Source: DASSUW01 sp963730535
GTDB lineage: Bacteria > Actinomycetota > Thermoleophilia > Solirubrobacterales > Solirubrobacteraceae
Direction: 5' to 3'
Length of the DNA: 64,000 bases
Assembly (NCBI GenBank): GCA_963730535.1
Contig: CAVSRU010000012.1
Location: 310,001-374,000 of the forward strand
Below the pieces are notes generated by a model, which saw only the letters and a program-made list of their open reading frames with translations, was not told the origin of the DNA and did no database searches. Positions 1 to 7,697 of this stretch are shown piece by piece. The first letter of the stretch is position 1; each line of letters begins with the position of its first letter. Position numbers and translations under genes: made by a program.

Positions 1-132
1 GACCGCGACGGCGATCGCCAGCACGGCGAGCACGAGCGCGACCCGCGCCGGGCGGCCCACCTTCCGCCACAGCCAGCGGGGGAGCTCCGGCAGAGCCGGC
101 AGCGGCTCGTAGCGATCCTGCGGTTGTGCCAC
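1..132 (-). CDS. Partial membrane protein, N-terminus only
   Basis: A frame on the minus strand opens with GTG at 132 and stays open to the window edge (44 codons). The first 30 residues are proline-rich and polar (start MAQPQDRYEPLPALPELP), followed by a basic stretch and an uninterrupted Ala/Val/Leu hydrophobic segment typical of a first transmembrane helix. It is divergent from the LysR gene with 76 bp between starts, the usual arrangement for a LysR regulator and its target, so the regulator may control it. Too little is visible to name a family. No strong Shine-Dalgarno was seen, so the start is provisional. Confidence 0.5.
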   Translation of the reverse strand, partial: MAQPQDRYEPLPALPELPRWLWRKVGRPARVALVLAVLAIAVAV

Positions 133-208
133 GGCCCGACAGGGTGGCGGCCGCGAAGCGCAAGCACAAGCACCGATGCGTTGCGGTAGGCGTAAGCTCA
201 GCTGCACG

Positions 209-1111
209 ATGCTCGACCTCCGGCGTCTTCGCCACCTGAGCGAGCTCGCGCGGCGCGGCACGATCGCCGAGGTCGCCCGTGCTGTCGGCTACACGCCGTC
301 CGCGATCTCGCAGTCTCTCCTTCAGCTGGAACGTGAGGTCGGAGTGGCGCTGCTCGAGCGCGATGGCCGGCGCGTACGGCTCACGCCCGCCGCTCACGGT
401 CTCGTGGCCCGGACGGAGCGGGCGCTCGCGGAGCTCGACGCCGCCGAGGCCGAGCTGGCGGCCGAGCAGCAGACCGTGCGCGGGCGCGTGGTGGTCGGCG
501 CGTTCCCGAGCGCCGCCGCCCGGCTCGTGATCCCGGCCACCCTCGTACTCGCGCGGCGGCACCCGGAGCTGTCGGTCGAGATCCGCGAGCACGAGCCCGA
601 GGACGGCATCGGCCTCCTCCGCGCCGGCGAGCTCGACGTGCTCGTCTCCGAGCGCTACGAGGGCGTCGAACCCGCGCCGGCCGGCGGGCTCGAGGCGCAC
701 CTGCTGCTGACCGAGCCGCTGCTGCTCGCGCTCCCGGACGCGGACGGCGGCGCCCCGGTCTCGCTCGCCGCCTACCGCGACGCCGCCTGGATCGGAGGGC
801 TGGCCGGCACCCAGTACGCCGTGGCCGTCGAGCAGGCGTGCCGGGCCGCCGGCTTCACGCCGCGGATCGTGCACCGCGCCGACGAGGCGACGGTGATCCA
901 GGCGCTGGCCGGGTCGGGGATCGGCGTCGGCTTCCTACCGGCGCTCGCGTGCACAGACGCGGAGGGGGTCCGCTACGTCGAGGCCTCGCCGGCTCCCCCC
1001 GCCCGGATCGTGAGCGCCCTCGTGCGGCGTGGTGCGGCCCGGCGGCCGGCGCTGGCGGCCGTCCTCGAGGCGTTTGCGGAGTGCCGGCCGACGTCAACGG
1101 CGGCTGGGTAG
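209..1111 (+). CDS. LysR-family transcriptional regulator
   Basis: The N-terminal 60 residues form a LysR winged helix-turn-helix (MLDLRRLRHLSELA, then a helix with YTPSAISQSLLQLE and GRRVRLT). A linker helix and a type 2 periplasmic-binding-like effector domain follow (GRVVVGAFPSAAARLVIP, then GSGIGVGFLPALA). The 300-residue length is normal for the family. ATG 209 is preferred over ATG 176 because the family begins directly with the HTH. The last codons (TSTAAG-stop) are supplied by the left arm of the palindromic element at 1091-1332, so the C-terminus is probably altered from the ancestral one. The divergent membrane gene ending at the window edge is the obvious candidate target. Confidence 0.9.
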   Translation: MLDLRRLRHLSELARRGTIAEVARAVGYTPSAISQSLLQLEREVGVALLERDGRRVRLTPAAHGLVARTERALAELDAAEAELAAEQQTVRGRVVVGAFPSAAARLVIPATLVLARRHPELSVEIREHEPEDGIGLLRAGELDVLVSERYEGVEPAPAGGLEAHLLLTEPLLLALPDADGGAPVSLAAYRDAAWIGGLAGTQYAVAVEQACRAAGFTPRIVHRADEATVIQALAGSGIGVGFLPALACTDAEGVRYVEASPAPPARIVSALVRRGAARRPALAAVLEAFAECRPTSTAAG

Positions 1112-1332
1112 GGAGGTGAGGGAGCCGGCGGGGCGGTGGCTTCGCGGCGCGGTCAAGCCGGGGTTACGTGTCTTTCGGCGACGGTTGGCTCGCCCAAATC
1201 CACCTTTGTGCTCCAGACGAGCATAAAAGTGGATTTCGATGATCTCCGCCTCGCCGATTGACACGTAATCCCGCCTTGAAGGGCGCGCGCCGCGGCCGAT
1301 CCCCAGCCTCCCTACCCAGCCGCAGTTGACGT
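1091..1332. repeat. Composite palindromic element 1 (A/A ends)
   Basis: The element is 242 bp with 26-bp terminal inverted repeats (1091-1116 and 1307-1332; one mismatch) that read ACGTCAACGGCGGCTGGGTA at the left tip. Inside are two nested inverted repeats: 1155-1172 with 1260-1277, and 1196-1213 with 1219-1236. It separates the convergent LysR and TetR genes, and each tip encodes the final TSTAAG and stop codon of the gene entering it. Related tips occur at 8813, 8884, 55942 and 56149. The whole can fold as one long interrupted hairpin, so it may also serve as a bidirectional terminator. Confidence 0.85.
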
Positions 1333-1962
1333 TCGCCAGCGCGCCACCAGCTCATCGGAGTCGGGCGCCGGGCCGGGCAGCGGCTCGTCGACGGCCGTGC
1401 CCAGACCGGCGAGGGCGAGCGCGAGGTAGCGGCGGCGGAGCTCGCGGCGGCGCTCCTCGTCGCCGACGCGGATCGAGGCCAGCTGCTCGAAGATGAGCGC
1501 GAGGTCGTTGACGTCGGCGTCGGCGCGTACCGCGCCGGCCTCCTGCGCGCGCCCGAACAGCGCGACGTTGAGCTCGCCCGCGCGGGCGGCGGCGCGGTAG
1601 AGGTCCTCGGTCGGCGTGAAGGTGCCGGCGAGCCGCACCGTGAGGCTGCTGGCGTCGGCCTCGACCGCGGCGCGCATGAAGCCGGCCAGGGCGTCCCACG
1701 GATCCGCGTGCGCCGCGAGCGCCGTCTCGGCGGCGTCGATGTAGCGGCCCAGCCCCTCGGCGCACAGCGCGCGCAGGAGCTCCTCCTTGCTCGGGTACCG
1801 GCGGTAGAGCGCGGCGATCCCCACGCCGGCGTGTTTGGCCACCGCGCCGATCGGCGCGCCCGGATCGGCGATGAAGACGGCCCGCGCCGAGGCGAGGATC
1901 TTGCGATCGTTGAGCGCCGCGTCGCGGCGGCGCGGCCCGGGCGGCGAACCCTCGACGGTCAT
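1312..1962 (-). CDS. TetR-family transcriptional regulator
   Basis: TetR/AcrR protein of about 216 residues. The N-terminal HTH is clear (NDRKILASARAVF, then PIGAVAKHAGVGIAALYRRY and PSKEELLRAL), followed by an all-helical ligand domain with the LALIFEQLASIRVGDEERR type of C-terminal region. ATG 1962 is chosen because the residues upstream of it have no homology-like character and run into the presumed operator. It is divergent from a VOC-family gene starting at 2056, a common regulator-target layout. As in the LysR gene on the other side, its last six codons and stop lie in the palindromic element. Confidence 0.88.
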   Translation of the reverse strand: MTVEGSPPGPRRRDAALNDRKILASARAVFIADPGAPIGAVAKHAGVGIAALYRRYPSKEELLRALCAEGLGRYIDAAETALAAHADPWDALAGFMRAAVEADASSLTVRLAGTFTPTEDLYRAAARAGELNVALFGRAQEAGAVRADADVNDLALIFEQLASIRVGDEERRRELRRRYLALALAGLGTAVDEPLPGPAPDSDELVARWRTSTAAG

Positions 1963-1976
1963 GGGGGCTAACACTA

Positions 1977-2003
1977 CAGAACGGAACGCTCCGCTCCGGT
2001 AAT
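1977..2003. promoter_or_regulatory. Candidate TetR operator
   Basis: Between the divergent TetR and VOC genes lies CGGAACGCTCCG (1982-1993), an imperfect palindrome with CGGA/TCCG arms, followed by a further CTCCGG. Motifs of this form are typical of autoregulated TetR operators. The site is 20-30 bp upstream of the TetR start. The assignment is inference from position and symmetry. Confidence 0.4.
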
Positions 2004-2055
2004 TTCCCATTCGAACCGAGCGCCTCGCTCACCCCCGATCCGAGAGGAACCCGGC

Positions 2056-2430
2056 ATGGACTTCAGGCTCGAGCTCGTCGCCATCCCCGTCTCTGACGTC
2101 GATCGCGCGAAGGCCTTCTACGTCGACCAGGTCGGCTTCAACGCCGACCATGACCACCGCGTCAGCGACGCGATCCGGTTCGTCCAGCTCACACCCCCGG
2201 GCTCGGCGTGCTCGATCGCCCTCGGCGACGGCGTCACCGACGCCGCCCCCGGCTCGGTCAAGGGCATGCAGATGGTGGTGGACGACATCGAGGCGGCCCA
2301 CGAGCACCTGCGCAGCCGCGGCGTGGAGGCGAGCGACGTGCAGGACTTCCCGTGGGGCCGCTTCGTGTTCTTCAGCGACCCGGACGGCAACGGCTGGGCC
2401 GTGCAGCAGATCGTCTATCCGGGGGCCTAG
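2056..2430 (+). CDS. VOC-family (glyoxalase/bleomycin-resistance) protein
   Basis: A 124-residue single-domain vicinal-oxygen-chelate protein. The N-terminal strand and helix (LVAIPVSDVDRAKAFYVDQV) and the C-terminal repeat (QMVVDDIEAAHEHLRSRGVE, then FSDPDGNGWAVQQ) form the paired beta-alpha-beta-beta-beta modules of the fold. Members bind a divalent metal and act in glyoxal detoxification, extradiol cleavage or antibiotic binding; substrate cannot be told here. A GAGAGGAA ribosome site precedes ATG 2056. It is divergent from the TetR gene, which probably regulates it. Confidence 0.88.
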   Translation: MDFRLELVAIPVSDVDRAKAFYVDQVGFNADHDHRVSDAIRFVQLTPPGSACSIALGDGVTDAAPGSVKGMQMVVDDIEAAHEHLRSRGVEASDVQDFPWGRFVFFSDPDGNGWAVQQIVYPGA

Positions 2431-2436
2431 CCGCCG

Positions 2437-2685
2437 TCACGCGCGCGTGCGGTGGCCGACGCAGTTCGGCACCTCGCACGGCGCGGTCATCGGCCGCGTC
2501 GCCTTCAGGGGCGGCGCGGCCGCCGACGCACGAGGAGGAACGGCGACATCGTCGGTCGCCGCCTGATCATGAGGACGCACGGCCGAGGAGCGCCGTTCAC
2601 GGTGCGGTGGCCGGCCGGCGGTCTGCGGGCCGACGGCCCCGTGCGGGCGCCGCGCGAGCTGCCAGAGGATGAGTGGGTCGATCAT
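2437..2685 (-). CDS. Possible small hypothetical protein
   Basis: An 82-codon frame opens with ATG 2685 behind a good Shine-Dalgarno (CAGGAG, about eight bases upstream) and begins MIDPLILWQLARRPHGA. The remainder is low-complexity Arg/Ala/Pro sequence. It follows the exported protein gene on the same strand with a 63-bp gap. Only the ribosome site and position support it; the composition could equally be a chance open frame in GC-rich DNA. No family recognised. Confidence 0.3.
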   Translation of the reverse strand: MIDPLILWQLARRPHGAVGPQTAGRPPHRERRSSAVRPHDQAATDDVAVPPRASAAAPPLKATRPMTAPCEVPNCVGHRTRA

Positions 2686-2748
2686 GGTGTGGGCTCCTGT
2701 CGAGTTGGAGCGCGGGGCGCCGGCGTGTGCCGGCGCCCCACGTGGTGG

Positions 2749-3177
2749 TCAGGCGGCCACCCGGCGCGCGCGAAGGCGCGAGCGGCGGGCGACGCCGGCG
2801 GCGCCGCCACCGGCGAGACCGGCTCCGGCCAGGCCGCTGAGGAGCAGCAGCCAGATCCCGACGTTGTCGCCGTCGTCGTTCGCGGTCGTGGAGGCGTTGA
2901 CGGCCTTCGGCTTCAGCGGCGGCACGTAGCTCGGGAACACCGGCTGGCCCGGCTGGAGCTTCTCCTCCTGGGCTGCCTGGAACGCGGCGTCCTTGGCGCG
3001 CTCGCCACGGAAGTCCTGCTTCTGGAGGTTCTTCTCCGTCGTGCCGGCGAGGCTGCCGGTCGGGCTGTCGGCGCGGTTCACCGGCTCGTCGATCGGCATC
3101 GCCAGCGCCGGCGAGGCGGCGATGGCGCCGGACGCCAGGATGGCGGTGAGCGTGTACTTCAGGGTGCTGCGGGGCAT
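2749..3177 (-). CDS. Small exported protein with C-terminal membrane anchor
   Basis: About 142 residues. A classical signal peptide comes first (MPRSTLKYTLTAILASGAIA, cleavage likely after ASPALA), then a charged 75-residue extracellular segment containing short QKQDFRGERAKDAAFQAAQ helices. A C-terminal hydrophobic helix (GIWLLLLSGLAGAGLAGGGA) follows, with an Arg-rich cytoplasmic tail. ATG 3177 has AAGGAG at the right distance and is preferred over the longer frame. The layout is that of a cell-surface protein tethered by its C-terminus. No named family is recognised. The same signal peptide plus anchor plus arginine tail design recurs in the gene at 50801. Confidence 0.7.
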   Translation of the reverse strand: MPRSTLKYTLTAILASGAIAASPALAMPIDEPVNRADSPTGSLAGTTEKNLQKQDFRGERAKDAAFQAAQEEKLQPGQPVFPSYVPPLKPKAVNASTTANDDGDNVGIWLLLLSGLAGAGLAGGGAAGVARRSRLRARRVAA

Positions 3178-3301
3178 CGCGGTTGCTCCTTGCGGGGCGG
3201 GGTGGACAAGTGCGACCACCTTCCGCGCACGCGCTTACAGCGCCCTTGCTGGCCGCTGACAGCGCCGCGTGCTCGCCCGGGCGACCGGGTAGCACGACCG
3301 C

Positions 3302-3541
3302 ATGGCGAAAGATCACGGTTCCAGCATCAAGGACGACAAGCAGTACGAAGGACTGCGCGAGAAGGGCATGAGCAAGAGCCGCGCGGCGGCGATCGCCAAC
3401 TCCCCCGGCGCCTCGAGCCGCGGCGGCAAGAAGTCCGGCTCCGGCTCGGCCAGCAAGAGCAACGCGAGCCAGGGCGGCACGACGCAGCAGAAGAAGGCCG
3501 CCGGCCGCAAGGGCGGCAAGGCCGCCGCCAAGAAGTCGTAG
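3302..3541 (+). CDS. Small basic Lys/Ser/Gly-rich protein (DUF7218-like)
   Basis: 79 residues beginning MAKDHGSSIKDDKQYEGL, then SKSRAAAIANSP and a lysine, serine and glycine-rich tail ending KKS. This N-terminal block is typical of a small actinobacterial family often annotated as a plasmid stabilisation or Rho-termination-like protein; I know of no proven function. The composition suggests nucleic-acid binding. It stands alone between an opposite-strand exported protein and the PAP2 gene. Confidence 0.75.
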   Translation: MAKDHGSSIKDDKQYEGLREKGMSKSRAAAIANSPGASSRGGKKSGSGSASKSNASQGGTTQQKKAAGRKGGKAAAKKS

Positions 3542-3674
3542 TCGTGCGAGACGCCGCCGCTGGACCCGCGTGCGGGCGGCCCGATGCGCATCCGCGAGCT
3601 GCTCACCGGCGTCGGCAGGCGTACCTGACGGGCGGTACAGTGAGAGGGCGCCGCTGGGGAGCGGACGCCTCGCC

Positions 3675-4442
3675 ATGGGCCACGCGCTGCAACAGCTCGT
3701 CAGTCTCGACCACGACGCCGTGCGTGCGACGACCGAGCTGCGCTGGAGCCCCGCGACCGTCGTGCTGGCCTTCGTCTCCGCGTGGTGGGTGAAGGGGCCG
3801 CTTCTGGTCGCCACCGGGTGGTGCGCCGACCTGCGCAACCGGCGGCTGTTTCCGCTCGTCGCGCTCGCCGCCACCCTGAGCTTCGCGCTCGCGTCGTGGC
3901 TGAACGCGGTGATCAAGGCGCTCGTGGGCAGGAGCCGCCCGCCGCAGGAGATGGGCCTCCACGCGATCGTCGGCGTACCGGGATCGCCGTCGTTCCCGTC
4001 CGGCCACGCGATGAGCGCGTTCGCCGTGGCGGCCGCGATCGCGCTGCTGGCCCCCCGCCTACGCTGGCCGGTGCTGGCGCTGGCCGCGCTGATCGGCTTC
4101 TCGCGCGTCTACCTCGGCGTTCACTTCTGGCTCGACGTGCTGGCCGGCGCGACGCTCGGGATGGCGATCGGCGCGCTGATCGCCATCGGCGCCCGCAGGG
4201 CGCTCGCGCCGCGGCCTGAGCTGAGGGAGCGAGCGCCGGTCGTCCGCAGCACGGCCACGGAGAACGAGCCCGACCTGCCAGCCGACGAGCGTGCCGAGGA
4301 TGACGTCGAGCGGGAAGTGGGCGCCGAACGTGATGCGGGTGACCGCGATCGCCGCCAGGTAGGTGAAGGCGGGGATGCGCAGGAGCGGCGCCATCGTGGC
4401 GGCGGCGGTCACGAGCGCCGTCGTCACGATCAGGTGCCCTGA
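3675..4442 (+). CDS. PAP2-superfamily membrane phosphatase
   Basis: Type 2 phosphatidic acid phosphatase-like protein. The three PAP2 motifs are present: KALVGRSRP, PSFPSGHAM and SRVYLGVHFWLDVLAG, lying between hydrophobic helices, so it is an integral membrane lipid phosphatase or undecaprenyl-pyrophosphatase-type enzyme. ATG 3675 is the likely start (MGHALQQLVSLDHD). Homology-like sequence ends near 4215; the last 75 or so codons are hydrophilic and lie antisense to the convergent PAP2 gene, and a stop is available in another frame at about 4215. A base error near 4200 has therefore probably hidden the true stop. Confidence 0.8.
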   Translation: MGHALQQLVSLDHDAVRATTELRWSPATVVLAFVSAWWVKGPLLVATGWCADLRNRRLFPLVALAATLSFALASWLNAVIKALVGRSRPPQEMGLHAIVGVPGSPSFPSGHAMSAFAVAAAIALLAPRLRWPVLALAALIGFSRVYLGVHFWLDVLAGATLGMAIGALIAIGARRALAPRPELRERAPVVRSTATENEPDLPADERAEDDVEREVGAERDAGDRDRRQVGEGGDAQERRHRGGGGHERRRHDQVP

Positions 4443-4860
4443 CGGGAACGACGGGATGTGGCTCCAGTGGCGGCCGTGGCTGCGCGCGACCTCGGCGCCG
4501 AGCGCCTCCTCGGGACGCGCGCGGTCGACGCCGAGCTGGATCACCTCGAGGACGAGGTCGGAGAACACCCGGCGAAGGCCATCGCCAGCAGCGCACCGCC
4601 GGCGTACCGCAGCCGTCGCGTGGTGAGGAGCACGACCAGCGTCGCCGCCGCGGCGAGGATCATGTAGTTGCGGCTGTGGGGATCGAGCGCCTGGTAGAGC
4701 CACTCGGGCCCGTCCCCGAGCCCGTTGATGGCCAGGAACAGGGCCTCGTCGAGCGGCGCGATCAGCGGGAACGGCCGCAGCGACGACCCACGCGAGCAGC
4801 ATGCCGAGCCCGATCCGCGGGGCCCACTCGCGCTGGAGCGCCCCGCGCAGCGGTGACGGC
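4059..4860 (-). CDS. PAP2-superfamily protein, frame-disrupted
   Basis: A second PAP2-type membrane protein, convergent with the first. The sequence runs through a membrane helix (GLGMLLAWVVAA), PLIAPLDEALFLAINGLG, a helix with LVVLLTTRRLRYAGG, then VIQLGVDRARP, HIPSFPSGH and FGAHFPLDVILG. The reading frame changes at least twice between about 4560 and 4800. In the first motif the usual lysine of KxxxxxxRP is glutamine, although RP, SGH and the last histidine remain, so activity is uncertain. The 3' end overlaps the opposite gene implausibly; conserved sequence stops near 4240. It follows the glycosyltransferase without a clear start and could be its C-terminal domain. Confidence 0.6.
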
Positions 4861-5514
4861 GGGCACGGGCGGCCGGAGCGTGAGCACCGCGCGCGCGACG
4901 CGCAGCGTGTCGGCGACCGCATGGAACGGCTCGCCTCGCCGTCGTAGATCGCCGGCATCGGGACCCAGCCGACCTCGCGGCCGTTGCGGATGAGCTGCTT
5001 CAGGTGGCGAGTCTCGGCCTCGTAGCGGCCGGGCGAGGGCGGCACGGCGCGCAGTGCGGCGGCGCGGAACAGGCGCATGCCGTTCTGGGTGTCGCGCAGG
5101 CGCCGGCGCGACGACGAGGCTGAGCGCCCAGCTCGAGGCCGCGTTGGCGATCCGGCGGACGGCGCGGCATCGCGTCGCTGCGCGGGCGGTCGCCGATCAC
5201 GACGTCGGCGTGCTCGGCCGCGGCGACGAAGCTCGGGATCAGCTCCGGCGGATGCTGCCCGTCGGAGTCGAGCACGATCACGGCGTCAGGGTCGCGCTCG
5301 AGGGCCGCGTCGATGCCCGCCGCCACGGCGGTGCCCTTGCCCTGGTTGGCGCCGAGGCGGACGACCTGCACGCGGGGATCGCGCGCGGCATGCGTCGAGC
5401 AGCGCCGCGATCGTCGGGCGGCGCTCCGTCGTCGACGAGCACGAGGTCGTCGACGTGCCGCAGCGTCTCGGCCGTCACGGCCGACACGCGGTCGGAGCGG
5501 TAGACGGGGATCAC
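4860..5514 (-). CDS. Glycosyltransferase family 2, frame-disrupted
   Basis: A GT-A fold family 2 transferase of the dolichol/polyprenyl-phosphate sugar type. GTG 5514 starts IPVYRSDRV, followed by DDLVLVDDGAP, GANQGKGTAVAAGID, VIVLDSDGQHPPELI (the DxD-type metal site) and, near the end, QNGMRLFRAAALRAV with GRYEAETRHLKQLI. These pieces lie in three reading frames, with shifts at about 5400, 5190-5100 and 4915. The start overlaps the MFS stop as GTGA, so the two are translationally coupled. It probably transfers a sugar to a lipid carrier in cell-envelope synthesis. The frameshifts look like sequence errors because all catalytic motifs survive. Confidence 0.65.
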
Positions 5515-6767
5515 GGCCGCCAGCCGCCGGATCGGCGGCGTGCGCCAGCGCGACCGCGCGGCGGCGCTCGGCGCGCGCCAGCGGCACGAGCCCGACGAGG
5601 CCGAGCGCCCCCATCGCGAGCAGCGCGCGATATGAGCCGGTGGCGGCGATCAGCAGCCCCGCCGCCGGCAGCGCGGCGGTGGAGGCGATGGCGCGCGCCG
5701 AGAAGAAGGCGCCCGCGTAGCGGCCCGCCTGCCCGTCCGGAACGAAGCGCGTGAAGTACGGGAAGCCGACGGCGCTGACGAGGCCGGCGCCGAGCGCGGC
5801 GGCGGCGAACGGGATCGCCGCCTGGGCCACAGTCGAGGCCGCGGTGGCGGCGAGCAGGCCGCCGCCGAGCAGCGCCGATGCCGGCCATCAGCGTGGTCCG
5901 CAGCCGATCGGCCGGGCATGCGCGCGCCGGCGAGCATCCCCACGCCGGTGAGCAGCCGAAGCCGGCCAGGAGGACGCCGGCGGCCGAGGCGCGCAGCCCG
6001 AGGACCTCCTCGGCGTAGAGGACCATGAACGGCACGAGCGCGGCATAGGACGCGACCCACAGCACCTGGGCGACGAGGACCTGGCGCGCGCCGTCGCGCC
6101 GCAGCACCTCGGCCAGCAGACGCAGCGGCGGAGCCGTCGCCCGGCTGCGGCGCGGCGTCCTCCACGGCCGGGGGAGCGCTGCGGAACCAGGCGAGCGTCG
6201 GGAGCGCGAGCAGCGGCAGCGCGAGCGCCCAGATCGCGAACAGCGCCGGCGGGCGAGCCGTCGATCAGCGCGCCGCCGACGACGGTGCCGGCGAGGGCGC
6301 CGGCGAGCATCGCGCCCTCCTGCGCGCCGGTCGCGGCGGCGCGACGGTCGGCCGCGAAGCGCTCGGCCACGAGCGCGCGGTGCACGGTGCTGGCGGAGTT
6401 GAGGCCGATGTACACGGTCGCGGCGGCGAGCGCGAGCACGAAGTAGGAGCTCGCGGTGCCCGAGCGCGATCGAGACGAGGCCGCCGGCCGCGACGACACG
6501 CGCCGCCGAGGATGAACGGGGCGCGGCCCGCGGCGGTCGCTCCAGAGGCCGGTGGCGAGCGGCACGACGAAGCCGGCGGCGGCGTTGACGAGCATCACCG
6601 CGCCGATCAACCCGGGGCGGTCGGCGATCCGCTCGAGCAGCACGGGCACGTAGGCGGTGGTCACGGCGCGGGCGGCGCCGAGCGCGACGGCGACGGTCGG
6701 CGAACGCCCACAGCGCCGTGGCGGCGGTCCGCCGCGGCTGGGGGAGCGGGACGGCGATCGCGCTCAT
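5511..6767 (-). CDS. MFS transporter, frame-disrupted
   Basis: A 12-helix major facilitator protein spread over three frames. Readable segments include AVTTAYVPVLLERIADRPG, VMLVNAAAGFVVPLATGLW with SDRRG (the loop 2-3 motif), a helix ending VYIGLNSAS, then GALAGTVVGGALID, LRASAAGVLLAGFG and PYFTRFVPDGQAGRYAGAFF. ATG 6767 overlaps the preceding lipid kinase stop (ATGA) and its own stop at 5511 overlaps the glycosyltransferase GTG, so kinase, transporter and transferase form one operon. At least six shifts are needed to join the segments. Related proteins next to glycosyltransferases move sugars or lipids, but the substrate is unknown. Confidence 0.65.
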   Translation of the reverse strand: MSAIAVPLPQPRRTAATALWAFADRRRRARRRPRRDHRLRARAARADRRPPRVDRRGDARQRRRRLRRAARHRPLERPPRAAPRSSSAARVVAAGGLVSIALGHRELLLRARARRRDRVHRPQLRQHRAPRARGRALRGRPSRRRDRRAGGRDARRRPRRHRRRRRADRRLARRRCSRSGRSRCRCSRSRRSPGSAALPRPWRTPRRSRATAPPLRLLAEVLRRDGARQVLVAQVLWVASYAALVPFMVLYAEEVLGLRASAAGVLLAGFGCSPAWGCSPARACPADRLRTTLMAGIGAARRRPARRHRGLDCGPGGDPVRRRRARRRPRQRRRLPVLHALRSGRAGGPLRGRLLLGARHRLHRRAAGGGAADRRHRLISRAARDGGARPRRARAAGARRAPPRGRAGARRRSGGWRP

Positions 6768-7420
6768 GCCCGCTCCCCCGGGGCGACGAGCCGGAGCCGC
6801 CCGGCGGCGACGGTGACGGTCGGCCGTCGTCACGCCCAGCGGCTGGGCGTCGGCGACGAGCGGGAGCGGCTGCTCGATGTGGGCGCGGGTCGCGCGCGCT
6901 CCACGTCACGCCGGGGCGCTCGAGGGGCCGGCGTCGCGGGCGGCGGCCAGCATGCGCACGACGTCGCGCGCGTGCCGGCCTCGAGCACGATCGCCTCAAG
7001 ACGGCCGTCGGAGGATCGGCGACCGGATCGACGTGGAAGCCGAACCCGAAGTACGGCAGGTTGGAGAGGAACACCTGGGCGGCGGGCCCGGCGAAGCAGC
7101 GGCGCGCCGTCGCCGCGCAGCGCGACGGTCCGGGGCCGGAAGGCGAGCAGCTCGGGGCGAGCGCCCGGACGCCGGCGGCCAGGTCGGCGGAGTTGGTGCC
7201 GTTGTAGCGGTGCCGCGCGGCCGCGTGGAAGCCGGCGCTGACGCCCTCGACCGCGAACAGCGGTCCGCTCGGGCGTGACGACCTGGAGCAGGTCGACGGC
7301 CGCGGGCCGGCCGCGGACGGCGAGCCGGCGGCGGCCGACCAGTCGACCGGGATGCCGAGCGCGCGGGCGATGTTGTTCGCCTGCCGGCGGGCAGCAGGGC
7401 CGGCGGGCGGGAGCGCGGCA
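6764..7420 (-). pseudogene. Diacylglycerol/sphingosine-type lipid kinase, 5'-truncated and frame-disrupted
   Basis: The minus strand carries pieces of a DAGK-family lipid kinase in several frames: a LLPAGR segment followed by NNIARALGIP, then VEGVSAGFHAAARHRYNGTN, VFLSNLPYFGFGFHVDP, LEAIVLEAGT and, at the end, VTVAAGRLRLVAPGE with the stop at 6764. The upstream GGDGT ATP-binding region that should precede the PAG-NN motif is absent. Instead the DNA runs head-to-head into an epimerase fragment at about 7420. It is either a real deletion-fusion or an assembly join. The 3' end is coupled to the MFS gene. Confidence 0.55.
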
Positions 7421-7673
7421 GGTCGAGGTTGCGGCGGTCGAGGCGCAGGCACCCGAGCTGCGGACCGTCCGCCTGCGCCCCCGGCTCATCTTCAAGCGCG
7501 AAGCCGGGCCCGAGGTGCGCCGGCTGTTCGCCGGCCCGTTCCTTCCCGCCCGGCTCGTGCGACCAGGACTGGTGCCGCTGCTGCCGCTCCCGCCGCGCCT
7601 CGTGCTCCAGGCCGTGCACGGCGACGACGTCGCCGAGGCGTACCGGCTCGCCGCCCTCTCCCCCGACGCCTAG
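7419..7673 (+). pseudogene. NAD-dependent epimerase/dehydratase, C-terminal fragment
   Basis: An 80-odd-residue stretch (ELRTVRLRPRLIFKREAG, FAGPFLPARLV, then LQAVHGDDVAEAYRLAA) matches the C-terminal part of extended SDR epimerases. The Rossmann domain and YxxxK site that should lie 5' are missing. The fragment begins where the truncated lipid kinase on the opposite strand begins, which indicates a breakpoint at about 7400-7430. The flippase gene starts 25 bp downstream. Confidence 0.6.
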
Positions 7674-7697
7674 CCGGCACCCGTCATCATCGGGCGA

